From the NCBI GenBank assembly GCA_009268125.1, contig WBOU01000001.1:525247-589246 (forward strand): a DNA stretch of 64,000 nucleotides. Reading direction: 5' to 3'. This document shows positions 40,150-55,157 of the stretch, piece by piece. The translations under genes were made by a program, and so were the position numbers. The notes under the pieces were generated by a model. It did no database searches, was not told the origin of the DNA, and worked only from the letters and a program-made list of their open reading frames with translations. The stretch is from Chloroflexia bacterium SDU3-3. GTDB lineage: Bacteria; Chloroflexota; Chloroflexia; Chloroflexales; Roseiflexaceae. The stretch's first letter is position 1, and every line of letters starts with the position of its first letter.

Positions 40150-41986
40150 CCAGAAGATCGCCGTGGTGGCCCGCACGCGCCGGGGCAGCCAGCTGGCCGC
40201 GCGCATCGCGCTGGCGCTGGGGGCCGATCTGGCCGTGCCCAGCGCGTGGTCGGCCCCCGCCGGTGCGGCGCACTACCATGGCTCGGTGCTGGATGAGGTG
40301 CGGCGGCGCTGGCCCGAGTGCAGCGCGCTCATCCTGGTGATGGCCACCGGCATCGCCACGCGGGCCTGCGCGCCCATGCTGGGCGACAAGGCCAGCGACC
40401 CCGCCGTGCTATGCCTGGATGAGGGCGGGCAGTGGGTCATCCCGCTGATCGGCGGGCACCAGGCCGGGGCCAACGCCCTGGCGCTGCGCGTGGCCCAGAT
40501 CACCGGCGGGCAGGCCGCTATCACCACCGCCAGCGACACCCAGGGCCTGCCTGCCCTCGACGGGCTGGGCAAGGAGCACGGCTGGCAGATCGAGCCGGGC
40601 AGCGCCACCACCCACGCCATGGCCGCGCTGGTGAACGGCGAGACTCTGGGCCTGTTCATCGACCCCGAGCTGAAAGAGCAGGCCGAGCAGGTGCGCGGCT
40701 GGCTGGCCGAGTGCCCATCCATTGAGGAGGTGGCCAGCCCTGAGGAGCTGGCCGCCTACCCCGCCGCGCTGGCCGTGAGCCACCGCGCGCTGGCCTGCTG
40801 GGATACCATCCGGCCCACCAGCATCCGCTACACCCCGCCCGCGCTGGTGGCAGGCATCGGCTGCCGGCGCGGCGTGCCCGCGCCCGAGCTGCGCGCGGCG
40901 CTGCTGGCCACCCTGGCCGACGCGGGCTACCACCCCGCCGCGCTGGCCGCCCTAGCCACCGCCGAGCTGAAGGCCGACGAGCCGGGCCTGCGCGAGCTGG
41001 CCAGCGAGCTGCGGCTGCCGCTGCGCATCATCCCCACCGCCCAGCTGTCCGCGCTCGATCCGGCAGGCTTCAGCCCCAGCGCCGCCCAGCAGCGCTTCGA
41101 CATCCCGGGCGTGGCCGAGCCGTGCGCCCAGATCGCAGCGGGCGGGCCGCTGGTCGTGCCCAAGCGCTCGTTTGAGCGCTGCACCGTGGCCCTAGCCCTA
41201 ACGAGCAGCCGGGAGCAGACCCAGCGCCTCAGCCTGATCGGCATCGGCCCAGGCGACCTGCAGCAGATGACCCTGGCCGCCCGCGCCGCGCTCCAGTCGG
41301 CCCAGGTGGTGATCGGCTACCGCGTCTACATCGAGCAGGTGCGCCCGCTGCTCGCACCCTGGCAGCAGGTGATCGAGAGCCGCATGGGCGACGAGATGGC
41401 CCGCGCTGGCGAGGCCATCGATATGGCCGCCGCAGGCCGCCACGTGGCCCTGATCAGCAGCGGCGACATCGGCATCTACGCCATGGCCGGGCCGGTGTTC
41501 GAGCTGCTGCGCGACCGTGGCTGGCAGGGCAGCGCGCCAGCGGTGGAGGTGCTGCCCGGCGTCAGCGCCTTCCAGATGACCTCGGCACGGCTGGGCGCGG
41601 CCATCGCCCACGATCTCTGCACCATCAGCCTGAGCGACCTGCTCACGCCCTGGGAGGTGATCGAGCGGCGCGTGCAGGCCGCCGCCGAGGGCGACTTCGT
41701 GATCTCGTTCTACAACCCGCGCAGCAAGGGCCGCGACTGGCAGCTGGCCCGCTCGCTCGACATCCTGCGCCAGCACCGCCCGCCCACCACGCCCGTCGCC
41801 CTGGCCCGCAACGTCTCGCGCCCCGATGAGACCATCACCATCACCACGCTGGCCCAGCTCGACCCCGAGCAGGTCGACATGTTCACGCTGGTGCTGGTGG
41901 GCAACAGCCAGAGCTACGCCATCGCCGGGGGCATGGCCACGCCGCGCGGCTTCGAGCGCAAGCTAGAGCAGCGGGGGCAGCCATGA
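40142..41986 (+). CDS. cbiGH: Fused CbiG (cobalt-precorrin-5A hydrolase) and CbiH (C17-methyltransferase)
   Basis: 614 residues. Residues about 1-345 are Cbi[18 protein letters not shown], the central [17 protein letters not shown] and [17 protein letters not shown], and the C-terminal subdomain [17 protein letters not shown]. It opens the lactone and releases acetaldehyde. Residues about 360-614 are CbiH/Cob[56 protein letters not shown] and [15 protein letters not shown]; it methylates C17 and contracts the ring. CbiG is specific to the oxygen-independent route; the fusion is known in several phyla. ATGA overlap with cobA. Confidence 0.95.
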   Translation: MSSQKIAVVARTRRGSQLAARIALALGADLAVPSAWSAPAGAAHYHGSVLDEVRRRWPECSALILVMATGIATRACAPMLGDKASDPAVLCLDEGGQWVIPLIGGHQAGANALALRVAQITGGQAAITTASDTQGLPALDGLGKEHGWQIEPGSATTHAMAALVNGETLGLFIDPELKEQAEQVRGWLAECPSIEEVASPEELAAYPAALAVSHRALACWDTIRPTSIRYTPPALVAGIGCRRGVPAPELRAALLATLADAGYHPAALAALATAELKADEPGLRELASELRLPLRIIPTAQLSALDPAGFSPSAAQQRFDIPGVAEPCAQIAAGGPLVVPKRSFERCTVALALTSSREQTQRLSLIGIGPGDLQQMTLAARAALQSAQVVIGYRVYIEQVRPLLAPWQQVIESRMGDEMARAGEAIDMAAAGRHVALISSGDIGIYAMAGPVFELLRDRGWQGSAPAVEVLPGVSAFQMTSARLGAAIAHDLCTISLSDLLTPWEVIERRVQAAAEGDFVISFYNPRSKGRDWQLARSLDILRQHRPPTTPVALARNVSRPDETITITTLAQLDPEQVDMFTLVLVGNSQSYAIAGGMATPRGFERKLEQRGQP

Positions 41987-42768
41987 GCGGCAAGGCCTAC
42001 CTGGTGGGCGCTGGCCCGGGCCGCGCCGATCTGATCACGGTGCGGGGGCTGAACCTGCTGCGCGCCGCCGATGTGGTCATCTACGACCGGCTGATCGCAC
42101 CCGAGCTGTTGGAGGAGCTGCCGCAGCACGCCACACGCATCTTTGTGGGAAAAGGCCCAGACCGCCACGTGATGCGCCAGGATGCGATCAGCGCGCTGGT
42201 CGTCGAGCAGGTGCGGGCGGGATATCAGGTGGTGCGGCTGAAGGGCGGCGACCCCTGCGTATTCGGCCACGCGGGTGAGGAGGCCCTAGCCCTGGCCGAG
42301 GCTGGGCTGCCCTTCGAGATCGTGCCAGGCGTGTCCTCGGCGCTGGCAGCCCCGGCCTACGCGGGCGTGCCCGTCACCCAGCGCGGCGTCAGCACGGCGT
42401 TCGCGGTGGTCACCGGCCACACCGCCCCGGGCGCTGCCGCCGACGCCACCGACTGGGCCGCGCTAGCCCGCATTCCCACCCTGGTGGTGCTGATGGGGGT
42501 CAAGCGGCTCGATCAGATCTGCGCCGCGCTGATCGAGGCTGGCCGCGCCCCTGCGACGCCAGCGCTACTAGTCAGCCGCGGCGCGACCGAGCAGCAGCAG
42601 ACGCTGCTGGCCGACTTGGCCAGCCTGCCCCAGCGATACCGCGAGCGTCCGCTGCCCACGCCGTCGGTGCTGGTGGTGGGCGAGGTGGCCGCAATGCACG
42701 CCAAAATCAGCTGGTTCCAGCCCAGCGGCCTGGGCGAGGGCTTCTTCGATCTGGAGGATGGAGAGTGA
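41983..42768 (+). CDS. cobA: Uroporphyrinogen-III C-methyltransferase
   Basis: 261 residues, single-domain SUMT without the CysG siroheme half or a HemD fusion. It methylates uroporphyrinogen III at C2 and C7 to give precorrin-2. Signatures: [73 protein letters not shown] and [15 protein letters not shown]. Precorrin-2 oxidation to sirohydrochlorin needs a CysG-B/Met8-type enzyme not found here. ATGA overlaps on both sides place it firmly in the operon. Confidence 0.94.
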   Translation: MSGKAYLVGAGPGRADLITVRGLNLLRAADVVIYDRLIAPELLEELPQHATRIFVGKGPDRHVMRQDAISALVVEQVRAGYQVVRLKGGDPCVFGHAGEEALALAEAGLPFEIVPGVSSALAAPAYAGVPVTQRGVSTAFAVVTGHTAPGAAADATDWAALARIPTLVVLMGVKRLDQICAALIEAGRAPATPALLVSRGATEQQQTLLADLASLPQRYRERPLPTPSVLVVGEVAAMHAKISWFQPSGLGEGFFDLEDGE

Positions 42769-44156
42769 TGCAGCGCACGCCCATGCCGCGCCTGGTGCTG
42801 GCCGCCGCCATGAGCGGCAGCGGCAAGACCACCATCGCCGCCGGTCTGATCGCCGCGCTGGTGCGGCGCGGGCTGGCGGTCGCGCCGTTCAAGTGCGGGC
42901 CAGACTACATCGACCCCAGCTACCACGCGCTGGCGGCGGGCAGGCCCTGCGCCAACCTGGACGCCTGGATGCTGCCGCCTGAGCAGATCGCTGGCATCCT
43001 GGCCCGCCGCGCCCACGGTGCCGACATGGCCGTGGTCGAGGGCGTGATGGGCCTGTTCGACGGCTACGCGGGCGATGACGATACCGGCAGCACGGCTCAC
43101 ATCGCCCGCCTAACTAGCTCGCCAGTAGTGCTGGTGCTGGATGTGCGCTCCATGGCCCGCACTGCCGCCGCTCTGGTCAAGGGCCTGCGCGACTTCGACC
43201 CCCGCCTGGGCGTGGCCGGGGTCATCCTCAACCGCGCGGGCAGCCAGCGCCACGCCGCCATGGTCGCCCAGGCCATCGAGGGCGAGCTAGGGCTGCCCGT
43301 GCTCGGCCAGCTGCTGCGCGACGAGCAGATCACGCTGCCCGAGCGCCACCTGGGCCTCGTGCCCACCGCCGAGGATGGCCGCTGGCAGCAGTGGCTGGAT
43401 GCGATGGCCGAGCGTGTTACGTCAAGCATCGACATCGACCAGCTGCTCCAGATCGCCCGCAGCGCGCCGCCGCTCGCGTGGCGCGCCCCGCCGCAGCCAG
43501 CCGCGCTCGGCGGGCCAGCGCCCACCATCGCCGTCGCCGCCGACGAGGCCTTCAGCTTCCGCTACCCCGAAAACGAGGAGCTGCTGACCGCCGCCGGGGC
43601 GCAGGTGCGCCTATTCAGCCCCATGCGCGACGCCGCGCTGCCCCAAGGCACCAGCGCCATCTACCTGTGCGGCGGCTTCCCCGAGCTATACGCCCAGCAG
43701 CTCGCCGCCAACGCCCCCATGCGCCAGGCCATCGCCGCCGCGTCGCAGGCGGGCATGCCGATCTATGCCGAGTGCGGCGGCCTGATGTACCTAACCGAGG
43801 CAGTAGTGGATGCCGAGGGCCGCAGATTCCCCATGGTCGGCGCACTACAGGGGCGATCCGAGATGACCACACGGCTCACCCTGGGCTATCGCACGCTATG
43901 CGCCCAGCGCGACAGCTGGCTGTGGCGCGCTGGCGAGGCCATGCGCGGCCACGAGTTCCACTACTCCACCTGGGGCGGCGCGGGCCAGCACCCCGCACCC
44001 TACCAGATCCAGCCCGACGCGCTGCGCCCCCAGGCCCGCGCCGAGGGCGCGCAGGTGGGCCAGACCATCGCCTCATATGTCCATCTCCACTTCCTAGCCA
44101 TGCCCGAGCTGGCCACACGCTTTGTGCGGGCCGCCGCCCAGTTTCAGCATCGCTAG
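42765..44156 (+). CDS. cbiA: Cobyrinate a,c-diamide synthase
   Basis: 463 residues, CbiA/CobB. ATP- and glutamine-dependent amidation of carboxylates a and c. The N-terminal P-loop is LAAAMSGSGKTTIAAGLI, followed by FKCGPDYIDPSYH and VEGVMGLFDGY. The C-terminal glutamine amidotransferase domain has the nucleophile Cys337 in MPIYAECGGLMYL and the histidine in SYVHLHFLAMPE. Last gene of the operon; a hairpin follows immediately. Confidence 0.95.
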   Translation: MMQRTPMPRLVLAAAMSGSGKTTIAAGLIAALVRRGLAVAPFKCGPDYIDPSYHALAAGRPCANLDAWMLPPEQIAGILARRAHGADMAVVEGVMGLFDGYAGDDDTGSTAHIARLTSSPVVLVLDVRSMARTAAALVKGLRDFDPRLGVAGVILNRAGSQRHAAMVAQAIEGELGLPVLGQLLRDEQITLPERHLGLVPTAEDGRWQQWLDAMAERVTSSIDIDQLLQIARSAPPLAWRAPPQPAALGGPAPTIAVAADEAFSFRYPENEELLTAAGAQVRLFSPMRDAALPQGTSAIYLCGGFPELYAQQLAANAPMRQAIAAASQAGMPIYAECGGLMYLTEAVVDAEGRRFPMVGALQGRSEMTTRLTLGYRTLCAQRDSWLWRAGEAMRGHEFHYSTWGGAGQHPAPYQIQPDALRPQARAEGAQVGQTIASYVHLHFLAMPELATRFVRAAAQFQHR

Positions 44157-44164
44157 GCAAAAAA

Positions 44165-44191
44165 CAGGCGCGGGGATAGCCCCCGCGCCTG
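44165..44191. terminator. Convergent terminator between cbiA and subtilase
   Basis: CAGGCGCGGGG (44165-44175) pairs perfectly with CCCCGCGCCTG (44181-44191), loop ATAGC. On the minus strand the stem is followed by TTTTTTG, giving an intrinsic terminator for the subtilase; on the plus strand no T-run follows but the hairpin sits nine bases after the cbiA stop. Confidence 0.85.
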
Positions 44192-44220
44192 CCTCAGTCA
44201 ACCGCTATCAACCGATGGAG

Positions 44221-45795
44221 CTAGTTGCCCCAGTAGTCGCTGCCGTGATAGACCGAGCTGAACTGTCGCACCGAGCTGAACTGTCGCACCGAGCTGAACT
44301 GTCGCACCGAGCTGAACTGTCGCACCGAGCTGAACTGTCGCACGCTTGACCAGTTCACGTCGTACCACGAGTCCAGCGTGTTGCCTGCGATCTGCCAGGT
44401 CAGCTGGCTCACCGGCACGCCATCGTTCGCGGTCGCCTTCCCGCTGGCGTGCACCGCCGCGTACACATCCAGGTAGCCAGCGCCAGCGTTTCCACCCAGG
44501 CCAAACGGGCGCGCCGTCGACATCAGGCGGTACTTCACCTCGTCCGGCGTCAGCGAGGGATCGCTCTGCAGCAGCAGCGCCACCGCGCCCGACACCACCG
44601 GAGCCGCCATCGACGTGCCCGACATGCGGAAGTACACACTTTCCACCACATGATCAGGGTGCTGCGCGGCCAGCAGCGGGCCATTGCCGCCCATAAAGCT
44701 CACCAGATTCACGCCGGGGGCCACCAGATCGGGCTTGGCAAAGCCATCCGACGTCACCCCATACGAGGAGAACGAGGCCACCGCGTCATCGGCCAGGCTG
44801 GGCGTGCCCCGATCATCTGCCGCGCCCACTGTGATCAGGAACGGGTCGTTGGCAGGCGGGTAGAGCGCGCCACCGCCGAAATTGCCCGCCGAGACCACCA
44901 CCACCACGCCCTGGTTCCACAGCACCTCAAGCGCCGCATCCAGCACGTTCACATGGTACGACTCATTCTCGGTGCTATTCAGCGAGACATTCACCACGCG
45001 GATGTTGTAGGTATCCTTGTTGGCAATGATCCACTCTAGGCCATCCAGCAGGTTCGATGTCAGCGAGCTGCCGTCGTTGTCGGCCACCTTCACATTGATC
45101 AGGTTGACCCCAGGCGCAATGCCGATATAGCGGCCCTGCGACTCGCGGCCATTGCCGCCAATGATGCCAGCGATGTGGTTGCCGTGGCCGAAGGCGTCAA
45201 ACACGCTCTGGTTGTAGCCCTCGTTGAAGCGGACCGAGGAGACCAAGCGAGAATTGCCGCTGATCGTGTAGAAGTCATTGAAGGGATTCACACCGCTATC
45301 CAGCACCACCACGCCCACGCCCTGGCCCTGCAGGTACTTGGGGCCTTCGTTCCAGAGCCGGTCGGCCCCCACGCTCTGCGCATAGGCGCTGCGCAAAAAG
45401 GTCGGGTCGACGCACTGCTGGCACTGGTTGCTCTTCACCGGGGTGTCGCTGGAGATCCAGTGGACGCCCTCGGTGCGCGCCAGCGCATCCAGCGAGCGGG
45501 CCGGGATCTCGGCCAGCAGCGCGGGCACAATATGGAACTCACGCTGCACCGTGCCGCCCAGGCCGGTGATCGCGCTGCGCACATAGTTGGTATCGCCCAG
45601 GGTCTGGACGATCACGCGCATGGTGCTGGCAGGCCGCTGCTGGGCGCTCGCCTGCAACGCGTCGTTGATCGGCAGCTCGCTGGCCGAGAGCGCCATGGAT
45701 GGGGGAAGGCCGACAAGGCAGAGAAAGGCGACACACAGCATAGAAAACATGCTGGTACGATGCTGAGGGAAGGTGCGTGCAGCTTGCGTTAGCAT
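44221..45795 (-). CDS. Secreted subtilisin-like serine protease (S8) with SSVRQF C-terminal repeats
   Basis: 524 residues. Signal peptide about 1-36 (MLCVAFLCLVGLPPSMA), an I9-like propeptide (about 45-120; STMRVIVQTLGDTNYV), then the S8 domain with Asp166 (GVVVLDSGVNPF), His204 (DAFGHGNHIAGIIGG), Asn in VVSAGNFGGGA and Ser395 (MSGTSMAAPVVSGAVALLL). The C-terminus carries tandem SSVRQF hexapeptides (about six) ending SSVYHGSDYWGN. ATG 45795 was chosen for AAAGGAG upstream and the normal signal peptide; an upstream in-frame extension to 45984 adds 63 unlikely residues. It is a single gene facing the cobalamin operon. Confidence 0.92.
   Translation of the reverse strand: MLTQAARTFPQHRTSMFSMLCVAFLCLVGLPPSMALSASELPINDALQASAQQRPASTMRVIVQTLGDTNYVRSAITGLGGTVQREFHIVPALLAEIPARSLDALARTEGVHWISSDTPVKSNQCQQCVDPTFLRSAYAQSVGADRLWNEGPKYLQGQGVGVVVLDSGVNPFNDFYTISGNSRLVSSVRFNEGYNQSVFDAFGHGNHIAGIIGGNGRESQGRYIGIAPGVNLINVKVADNDGSSLTSNLLDGLEWIIANKDTYNIRVVNVSLNSTENESYHVNVLDAALEVLWNQGVVVVVSAGNFGGGALYPPANDPFLITVGAADDRGTPSLADDAVASFSSYGVTSDGFAKPDLVAPGVNLVSFMGGNGPLLAAQHPDHVVESVYFRMSGTSMAAPVVSGAVALLLQSDPSLTPDEVKYRLMSTARPFGLGGNAGAGYLDVYAAVHASGKATANDGVPVSQLTWQIAGNTLDSWYDVNWSSVRQFSSVRQFSSVRQFSSVRQFSSVRQFSSVYHGSDYWGN
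44252..44348 (-). repeat. 18-bp coding repeat in the subtilase 3' end
   Basis: About five 18-bp units of CGAGCTGAACTGTCGCAC, identical at the DNA level, encoding SSVRQF on the minus strand. DNA identity without synonymous drift points to recent expansion or homogenisation. Confidence 0.9.
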
Positions 45796-46408
45796 AGGAT
45801 TCTCCTTTGATCTCATGCACGTGAACCTGATAACTGGCGAGCATAAGAGATCTGTTAGCCAAGGAAAAGCTGAGAAGCCGTGCAAGAATGATTCTTGGTA
45901 TTCGATCTCATTGTCCCGCAGCACATTGGGAAGCAACATTCCCATGAAAGAAGGCGTCATCTCAGGCGACGTGAACAGGTTCATCTTATAACAGAATGAT
46001 TATCTGTTTAGTAAACGATTGTTCACAATGCTGAGAGCAATACGTCATCGTATCGCCACTACGCCCCAAAGCGCAGCGGCGTCTATGCCACTTCGGCATA
46101 GCATTCCAAGCCTTATCACAAGGAGAGAATGTCCATACTTGTCACCAGCGACAAAATATTACACCACACAAAAGAAAACAAGCCTCGTAAGCCATAGAAA
46201 TATGGCCAAGTTACGGGTCTTTGGTTGGAGGGTAACTGCCAGCCAGCGGCCAAACAGTTGAAATAGCATTAATGGAGAACGGCTATAGTATATGCGCTGC
46301 CCTGATAAATGTCAAATAGAATTTTAATGATTTATTAAGCAAAATCTTCACGGTTTATAAAACAACTTCACACATGCATGCACCCAGCACAGCGGCGCAC
46401 CTGCCCGA
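45796..46408. other. AT-rich gap between subtilase and BTAD regulator
   Basis: No credible gene; short plus-strand ORFs lack ribosome sites and family similarity. On the minus strand a weak promoter-like pair for the subtilase, AGTAAA (46010-46015; reads TTTACT) and CTTATA (45985-45990; reads TATAAG), is separated by 19 bp containing the inverted repeat AACAGA-N7-TCTGTT (45990-46008). This is suggestive only. Confidence 0.35.
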
Positions 46409-49400
46409 TCACAGGCGCACCCCCACCATGGGCGGCAGGCCGAGCCGCGTCAAAGCCAGCGGCTCATTCAGCAGCAACGAGACAATCGAGTCGAAATTCG
46501 GCTGCATGGCTTCGGAATCACCAAAGGCCGCCACCCGCTCGTGCAGCGCCGCCGCCAGGCCCTGCGCCACCTCCAGCACCTCGGGGTTGCTCGAAGGGTG
46601 GTTCATAACCGCGCCAATAATCGCGCTGGCGTGGGCCGGATCGTCATCCTGCACTAGCCTGGCCAGCTCCACCAGGATGTCGAGCGCCAGCGGGATGGCC
46701 CGCAGGTCAACTGCAAACTGGAGGGCGGCGCGGAATGAATGCCAGGCGGTCTCGGTATCGCCCAGCGCCACATCCACCTTGCCCAGATCGATCAGGGTAT
46801 GGGCCAGCCCCAGCCGATAGCCGATCTCATAGCAGATCTGCAGGCTTTCGTATTGAAACTGGCGGGCCTTCACATACTCTTTTAGCTCGTAGGCCACGCT
46901 GCCCAGGTTGTTCAGCGAGATCGCGATATTGTACTGATCGTGCAGCAGCTTAGCCAGGGCCAGGCTTTCCTGCAGCTTGCGCCACGACTCGTCGTACTCG
47001 CTCAGGTACAGCGCGATCGTGCCCAGGTTGATAAAGGCCCGCGTGGTGCCCCACAGGTCGCCCAGCAGGCGCGAGATGTCAAGGCTCTCCTGAAACAGAG
47101 TGCGTGCCTGCAAATACTCGCCTAACCACCCATACACAATCCCCAGGTTTGTGCTCACCCGTGCCAGCAGCAGCCGGTTGCCCAGCTGCTGGCAGATCAC
47201 GCGTCCCTCATTCAGCAGAGCCTGGGCCCGATCATACGCACCGGTGATGCGGGCAATGTCGCCCAGGTAGGTGAGGCAGAAGGCCACCTCGCTGGCCATC
47301 TGGCGTTCGCGAAACAGCGGCAGGGCATATTCCAGCAGCTCGACTGCGCGCTCGTGCATACCTAGACGATAGGCCATACCCGCGCGGCGGATCTGGTGCT
47401 GCAGCAGCGGCACCGAATCGGCGTGCTGGGCCGCCAGCGGGCTGGTGCGCTGGGCCGCCAGCCGATCGGCCATGGTGTGGAACACCTCTTCGCCTTCCAG
47501 AAACAGGCTCTGCATCTCGTAGAACTGGTAGAGGTAGTAGGCAAACAGCTGGCTGCGGTCGCTATGGTGGTCGATCATCCAGCGCCAGGCCGCCCGGATA
47601 TCCTCCAGCCGCTGCTTCAGTTCGCCCAGCGCCTCTTGGTGGTTGCCGCTGGTCAGCTGCGGGCCGCAGCGCTCAAGCATGGTGGTGAAGAAGGCGCTGT
47701 GGCGCTCGTAGATCTGCTCGGGGTCGGCCTCGCGCAGCTTCTCGCCAGCGTACTGGCGGATGACGTTCAGCATCTCGAAGTGGCCCGAAGGGTTGCGGCG
47801 CAGCAGCGACTTGTCGACCAGGCCCATGAGCATGGGCAGCGTGGCCGAGGCCACCTCCTTGGCCGAGTCGCGGCAGAAACCGACGCAGAACACCGACAGG
47901 CTGCGCAGCACATGCTGCTCTTCCTCGGAGAGGATCTGCCACGAGTACTCGAACACCGCACGGATGCTGCGGTGGCGCGCGGGAACATCGCGCAGCGACG
48001 TGGCCAGGAAATCCAGGTTGCGCTCCACCTCCTGCACGATCTCGCGGCACGAGAGCACACGCAGCCAGCTGGCGGCCAGCTCGATCCCCAGCGGCATGCC
48101 GCCTACCAAGTGGCAGATCCGCACCACATCGGCCACATTCTCATCGCTCAGCGCAAAGTCGGCCCGCACACGGTGGGCGCTATACTCAAAAAACTGCACC
48201 GCCCCATACTCGGCGGCCCGCAGGTCGTCGGCGCGCTCGGGAAGCTCCAGTCCGTGGATCTCGGATGTCCACTCCTCGCTCAGGTTCAGCCGCTCGATCG
48301 AGGTGACCATGATCACCAGATTCGGCGCGTTGCTCAGCAGCTCGGCCAGCAGGCCCACGCTTGCGCCCAGGTTCTCGGCGTTGTCGATCACCAGCAGCAG
48401 CTGCTTCTGGCGCAGGTAGCTGATCAGCTGCTGCTTGGGGTCGGGGCCGCTGTAGAACGAGAAGTTCAGCGAATCAGCGATCGCCGTGGTCAGCGCCGCC
48501 TCGGAGCTGACGCCCGAGCAAGGTACAAAGTGCGCCCCATGGCTAAAGGAGGCCAGGGCCTGGTAGGCCGCCTCGACCGCCAGCCGCGTCTTGCCGATGC
48601 CGCCGGGGCCGACCAAGGTCAGCAGGCGGCAGGCCGGGTTGCCCAGCAGCCGCGCGATCGACTTCAGCTCCTCGGTGCGGCCAAAGAACGAGCCGCTGAG
48701 CGCGGGCAGGTGGTGGCGGTGGGCCTCGGGCAGCAGCGCGCTCACCGGCTCGGCGGGCGTGGCCGGGCTGGATGCCAGCAGCGTGAAGGGCTGCGAGTGC
48801 TCGGCGGGCGGCACCTGCTGCAGCTTGATCGCCTCGTAGAGCTGCTGGGTCTCCTCCTGCGGGGGCACGCCCAGCTGCTCATCCAGGGCGCGCACGCACT
48901 CCTGATACTGGCGGCGGGCGGCGCTCCACTGCTCGCTCCAGGCGTAGAGGCGCATCAGGGTGCGCTGCGCCACCTCGTTCAGCTGGTCGAGCGCCAGCCA
49001 GCGGCGGGCATAGGTGATGGCGGCCTCGAACTGCCCGGCCAGGCTATGGCCATAGACGAGGCGCTCAAGCGCGTTGCCCAGCATGCGGCGCATGCTCTCG
49101 GACTGAAAAAACTGCCACTCATCGAACTCGGCGCTGTCCGACAGCGAGAAGCCGTGCATGAAGTCGTCGCGGTAGAGCGCGACGGCATCGGTCAGAGCCT
49201 CAAGACAGAGCGGGCAGAGCTCGTGCTCGGCGTGGCCATGCTGCTTGCAGCTTGCGATCAGGGCCAAAAAGTGATCGACGTCGATCCAGATATCAAGCTC
49301 GGTATGCAGCAGCCCGATGGTCTCGCGGCCAACATCCAGGGATTGCCCGGCCAAGGCTTTGTTCAGCGACCAGAGCGTACGTCGCAAGTTGGCATAGGCG

Positions 49401-49576
49401 CGAGACTGGCTGTACTCCGGCCAGAGAAATACCGCGAGCGCGTCGCGGCTATGGTGTTTGTGGGTGACCGCAAGATAGCTTAGGAGCGCGATCGCCTTCC
49501 GTGTGTCAACTTCGAGGGGGATGCCATCGCGCTCGACGCGAGGTTGGCCAAGTAAAAACAGCGTAAGTTTAGTCAC
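46409..49576 (-). CDS. BTAD/NB-ARC/TPR transcriptional regulator (SARP/AfsR-like)
   Basis: About 1055 residues. An N-terminal winged-helix-like region (TLFLLGQPRVERDGIPLEV) leads into a bacterial transcriptional activation domain (about 95-245; ALYRDDFMHGFSLSDS, AGQFEAAITYARRWL). The NB-ARC/STAND ATPase follows: Walker A LVGPGGIGKTRLAVEA, Walker B QLLLVIDNAENLG, and MPLGIELAASWLRVLS. The C-terminal 450 residues are TPR-like (GDIARITGAYDRAQALLNEG, LGIVYGWLGEYLQARTLFQE). Such proteins activate transcription on binding an unknown signal. GTG 49576 is preferred (GAGG six bases upstream); ATG 49591 and 49588 are alternatives. Its position beside the cellulase cluster makes that cluster a candidate target, by inference only. 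Confidence 0.88.
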   Translation of the reverse strand: MTKLTLFLLGQPRVERDGIPLEVDTRKAIALLSYLAVTHKHHSRDALAVFLWPEYSQSRAYANLRRTLWSLNKALAGQSLDVGRETIGLLHTELDIWIDVDHFLALIASCKQHGHAEHELCPLCLEALTDAVALYRDDFMHGFSLSDSAEFDEWQFFQSESMRRMLGNALERLVYGHSLAGQFEAAITYARRWLALDQLNEVAQRTLMRLYAWSEQWSAARRQYQECVRALDEQLGVPPQEETQQLYEAIKLQQVPPAEHSQPFTLLASSPATPAEPVSALLPEAHRHHLPALSGSFFGRTEELKSIARLLGNPACRLLTLVGPGGIGKTRLAVEAAYQALASFSHGAHFVPCSGVSSEAALTTAIADSLNFSFYSGPDPKQQLISYLRQKQLLLVIDNAENLGASVGLLAELLSNAPNLVIMVTSIERLNLSEEWTSEIHGLELPERADDLRAAEYGAVQFFEYSAHRVRADFALSDENVADVVRICHLVGGMPLGIELAASWLRVLSCREIVQEVERNLDFLATSLRDVPARHRSIRAVFEYSWQILSEEEQHVLRSLSVFCVGFCRDSAKEVASATLPMLMGLVDKSLLRRNPSGHFEMLNVIRQYAGEKLREADPEQIYERHSAFFTTMLERCGPQLTSGNHQEALGELKQRLEDIRAAWRWMIDHHSDRSQLFAYYLYQFYEMQSLFLEGEEVFHTMADRLAAQRTSPLAAQHADSVPLLQHQIRRAGMAYRLGMHERAVELLEYALPLFRERQMASEVAFCLTYLGDIARITGAYDRAQALLNEGRVICQQLGNRLLLARVSTNLGIVYGWLGEYLQARTLFQESLDISRLLGDLWGTTRAFINLGTIALYLSEYDESWRKLQESLALAKLLHDQYNIAISLNNLGSVAYELKEYVKARQFQYESLQICYEIGYRLGLAHTLIDLGKVDVALGDTETAWHSFRAALQFAVDLRAIPLALDILVELARLVQDDDPAHASAIIGAVMNHPSSNPEVLEVAQGLAAALHERVAAFGDSEAMQPNFDSIVSLLLNEPLALTRLGLPPMVGVRL

Positions 49577-50047
49577 TTTGGACCTCATCATTGATGGTCG
49601 CTGTTACAAGAAGATCTTGGCCGGGAAAAATGGTTGCCAGCTTTGTGAAGGCATTATACTAAGATGGCTAAACCTACACAATAGCAGAGTCCCACTTGTG
49701 CCAAAATACTCTACAATGAGTTCCTAACAAAACCTTGGCCTATGCCTTTCTAGCAAAAGAAAAAGCATAGATATACCGTAACAACCTAACCAACAACCGA
49801 TTATATCCAAGGCCGTTATGAGAACATTATCACAATTTCTTCTAGACACAAAATATTCCAAAAAACCTGAACATTTGTTTGAAACAGTGTTGTCTCCCCA
49901 TGATACACAATCACGTTCATTTTTCAAATAGGGAAGTTCCTCCCATTTGCTTCTACCCTAGAAATATCTCTTTCTAATCGGACAAAGTGTCTTTCTACTA
50001 CCGATGTTAGCATCGGTGTTCATTCTGTTCATTAAACAACACAAAAG
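49577..50047. other. AT-rich gap between regulator and GH5 gene
   Basis: Low-GC sequence with no convincing ORF, tRNA or repeat. It holds the promoter region of the BTAD regulator (minus strand) and the GH5 terminator at its right edge. I see no clear -35/-10 pair. Confidence 0.5.
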
Positions 50048-50074
50048 AGCGGCACCAGAAGTTCTGATGCCGCT
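50048..50074 (-). terminator. Intrinsic terminator after GH5 gene
   Basis: AGCGGCACCAGA (50048-50059) pairs with TCTGATGCCGCT (50063-50074) with one G-T pair, loop AGT. Read on the minus strand the stem is followed by CTTTTGTG. It is 30 bp past the GH5 stop and would end the cluster transcript. Confidence 0.75.
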
Positions 50075-50103
50075 TTGCTTGTAGGTTATGTATAGCAGTA
50101 ATG

Positions 50104-55123
<5,020 letters not shown>

Positions 55124-55157
55124 GGTAAACCTTTCTCCCTATAAACAAGCCGATGGA

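Noticed and set aside
46019..46261. 80-codon plus-strand ORF between subtilase and regulator
   Set aside because: No ribosome site, no recognisable domain and no neighbours on that strand; probably chance.
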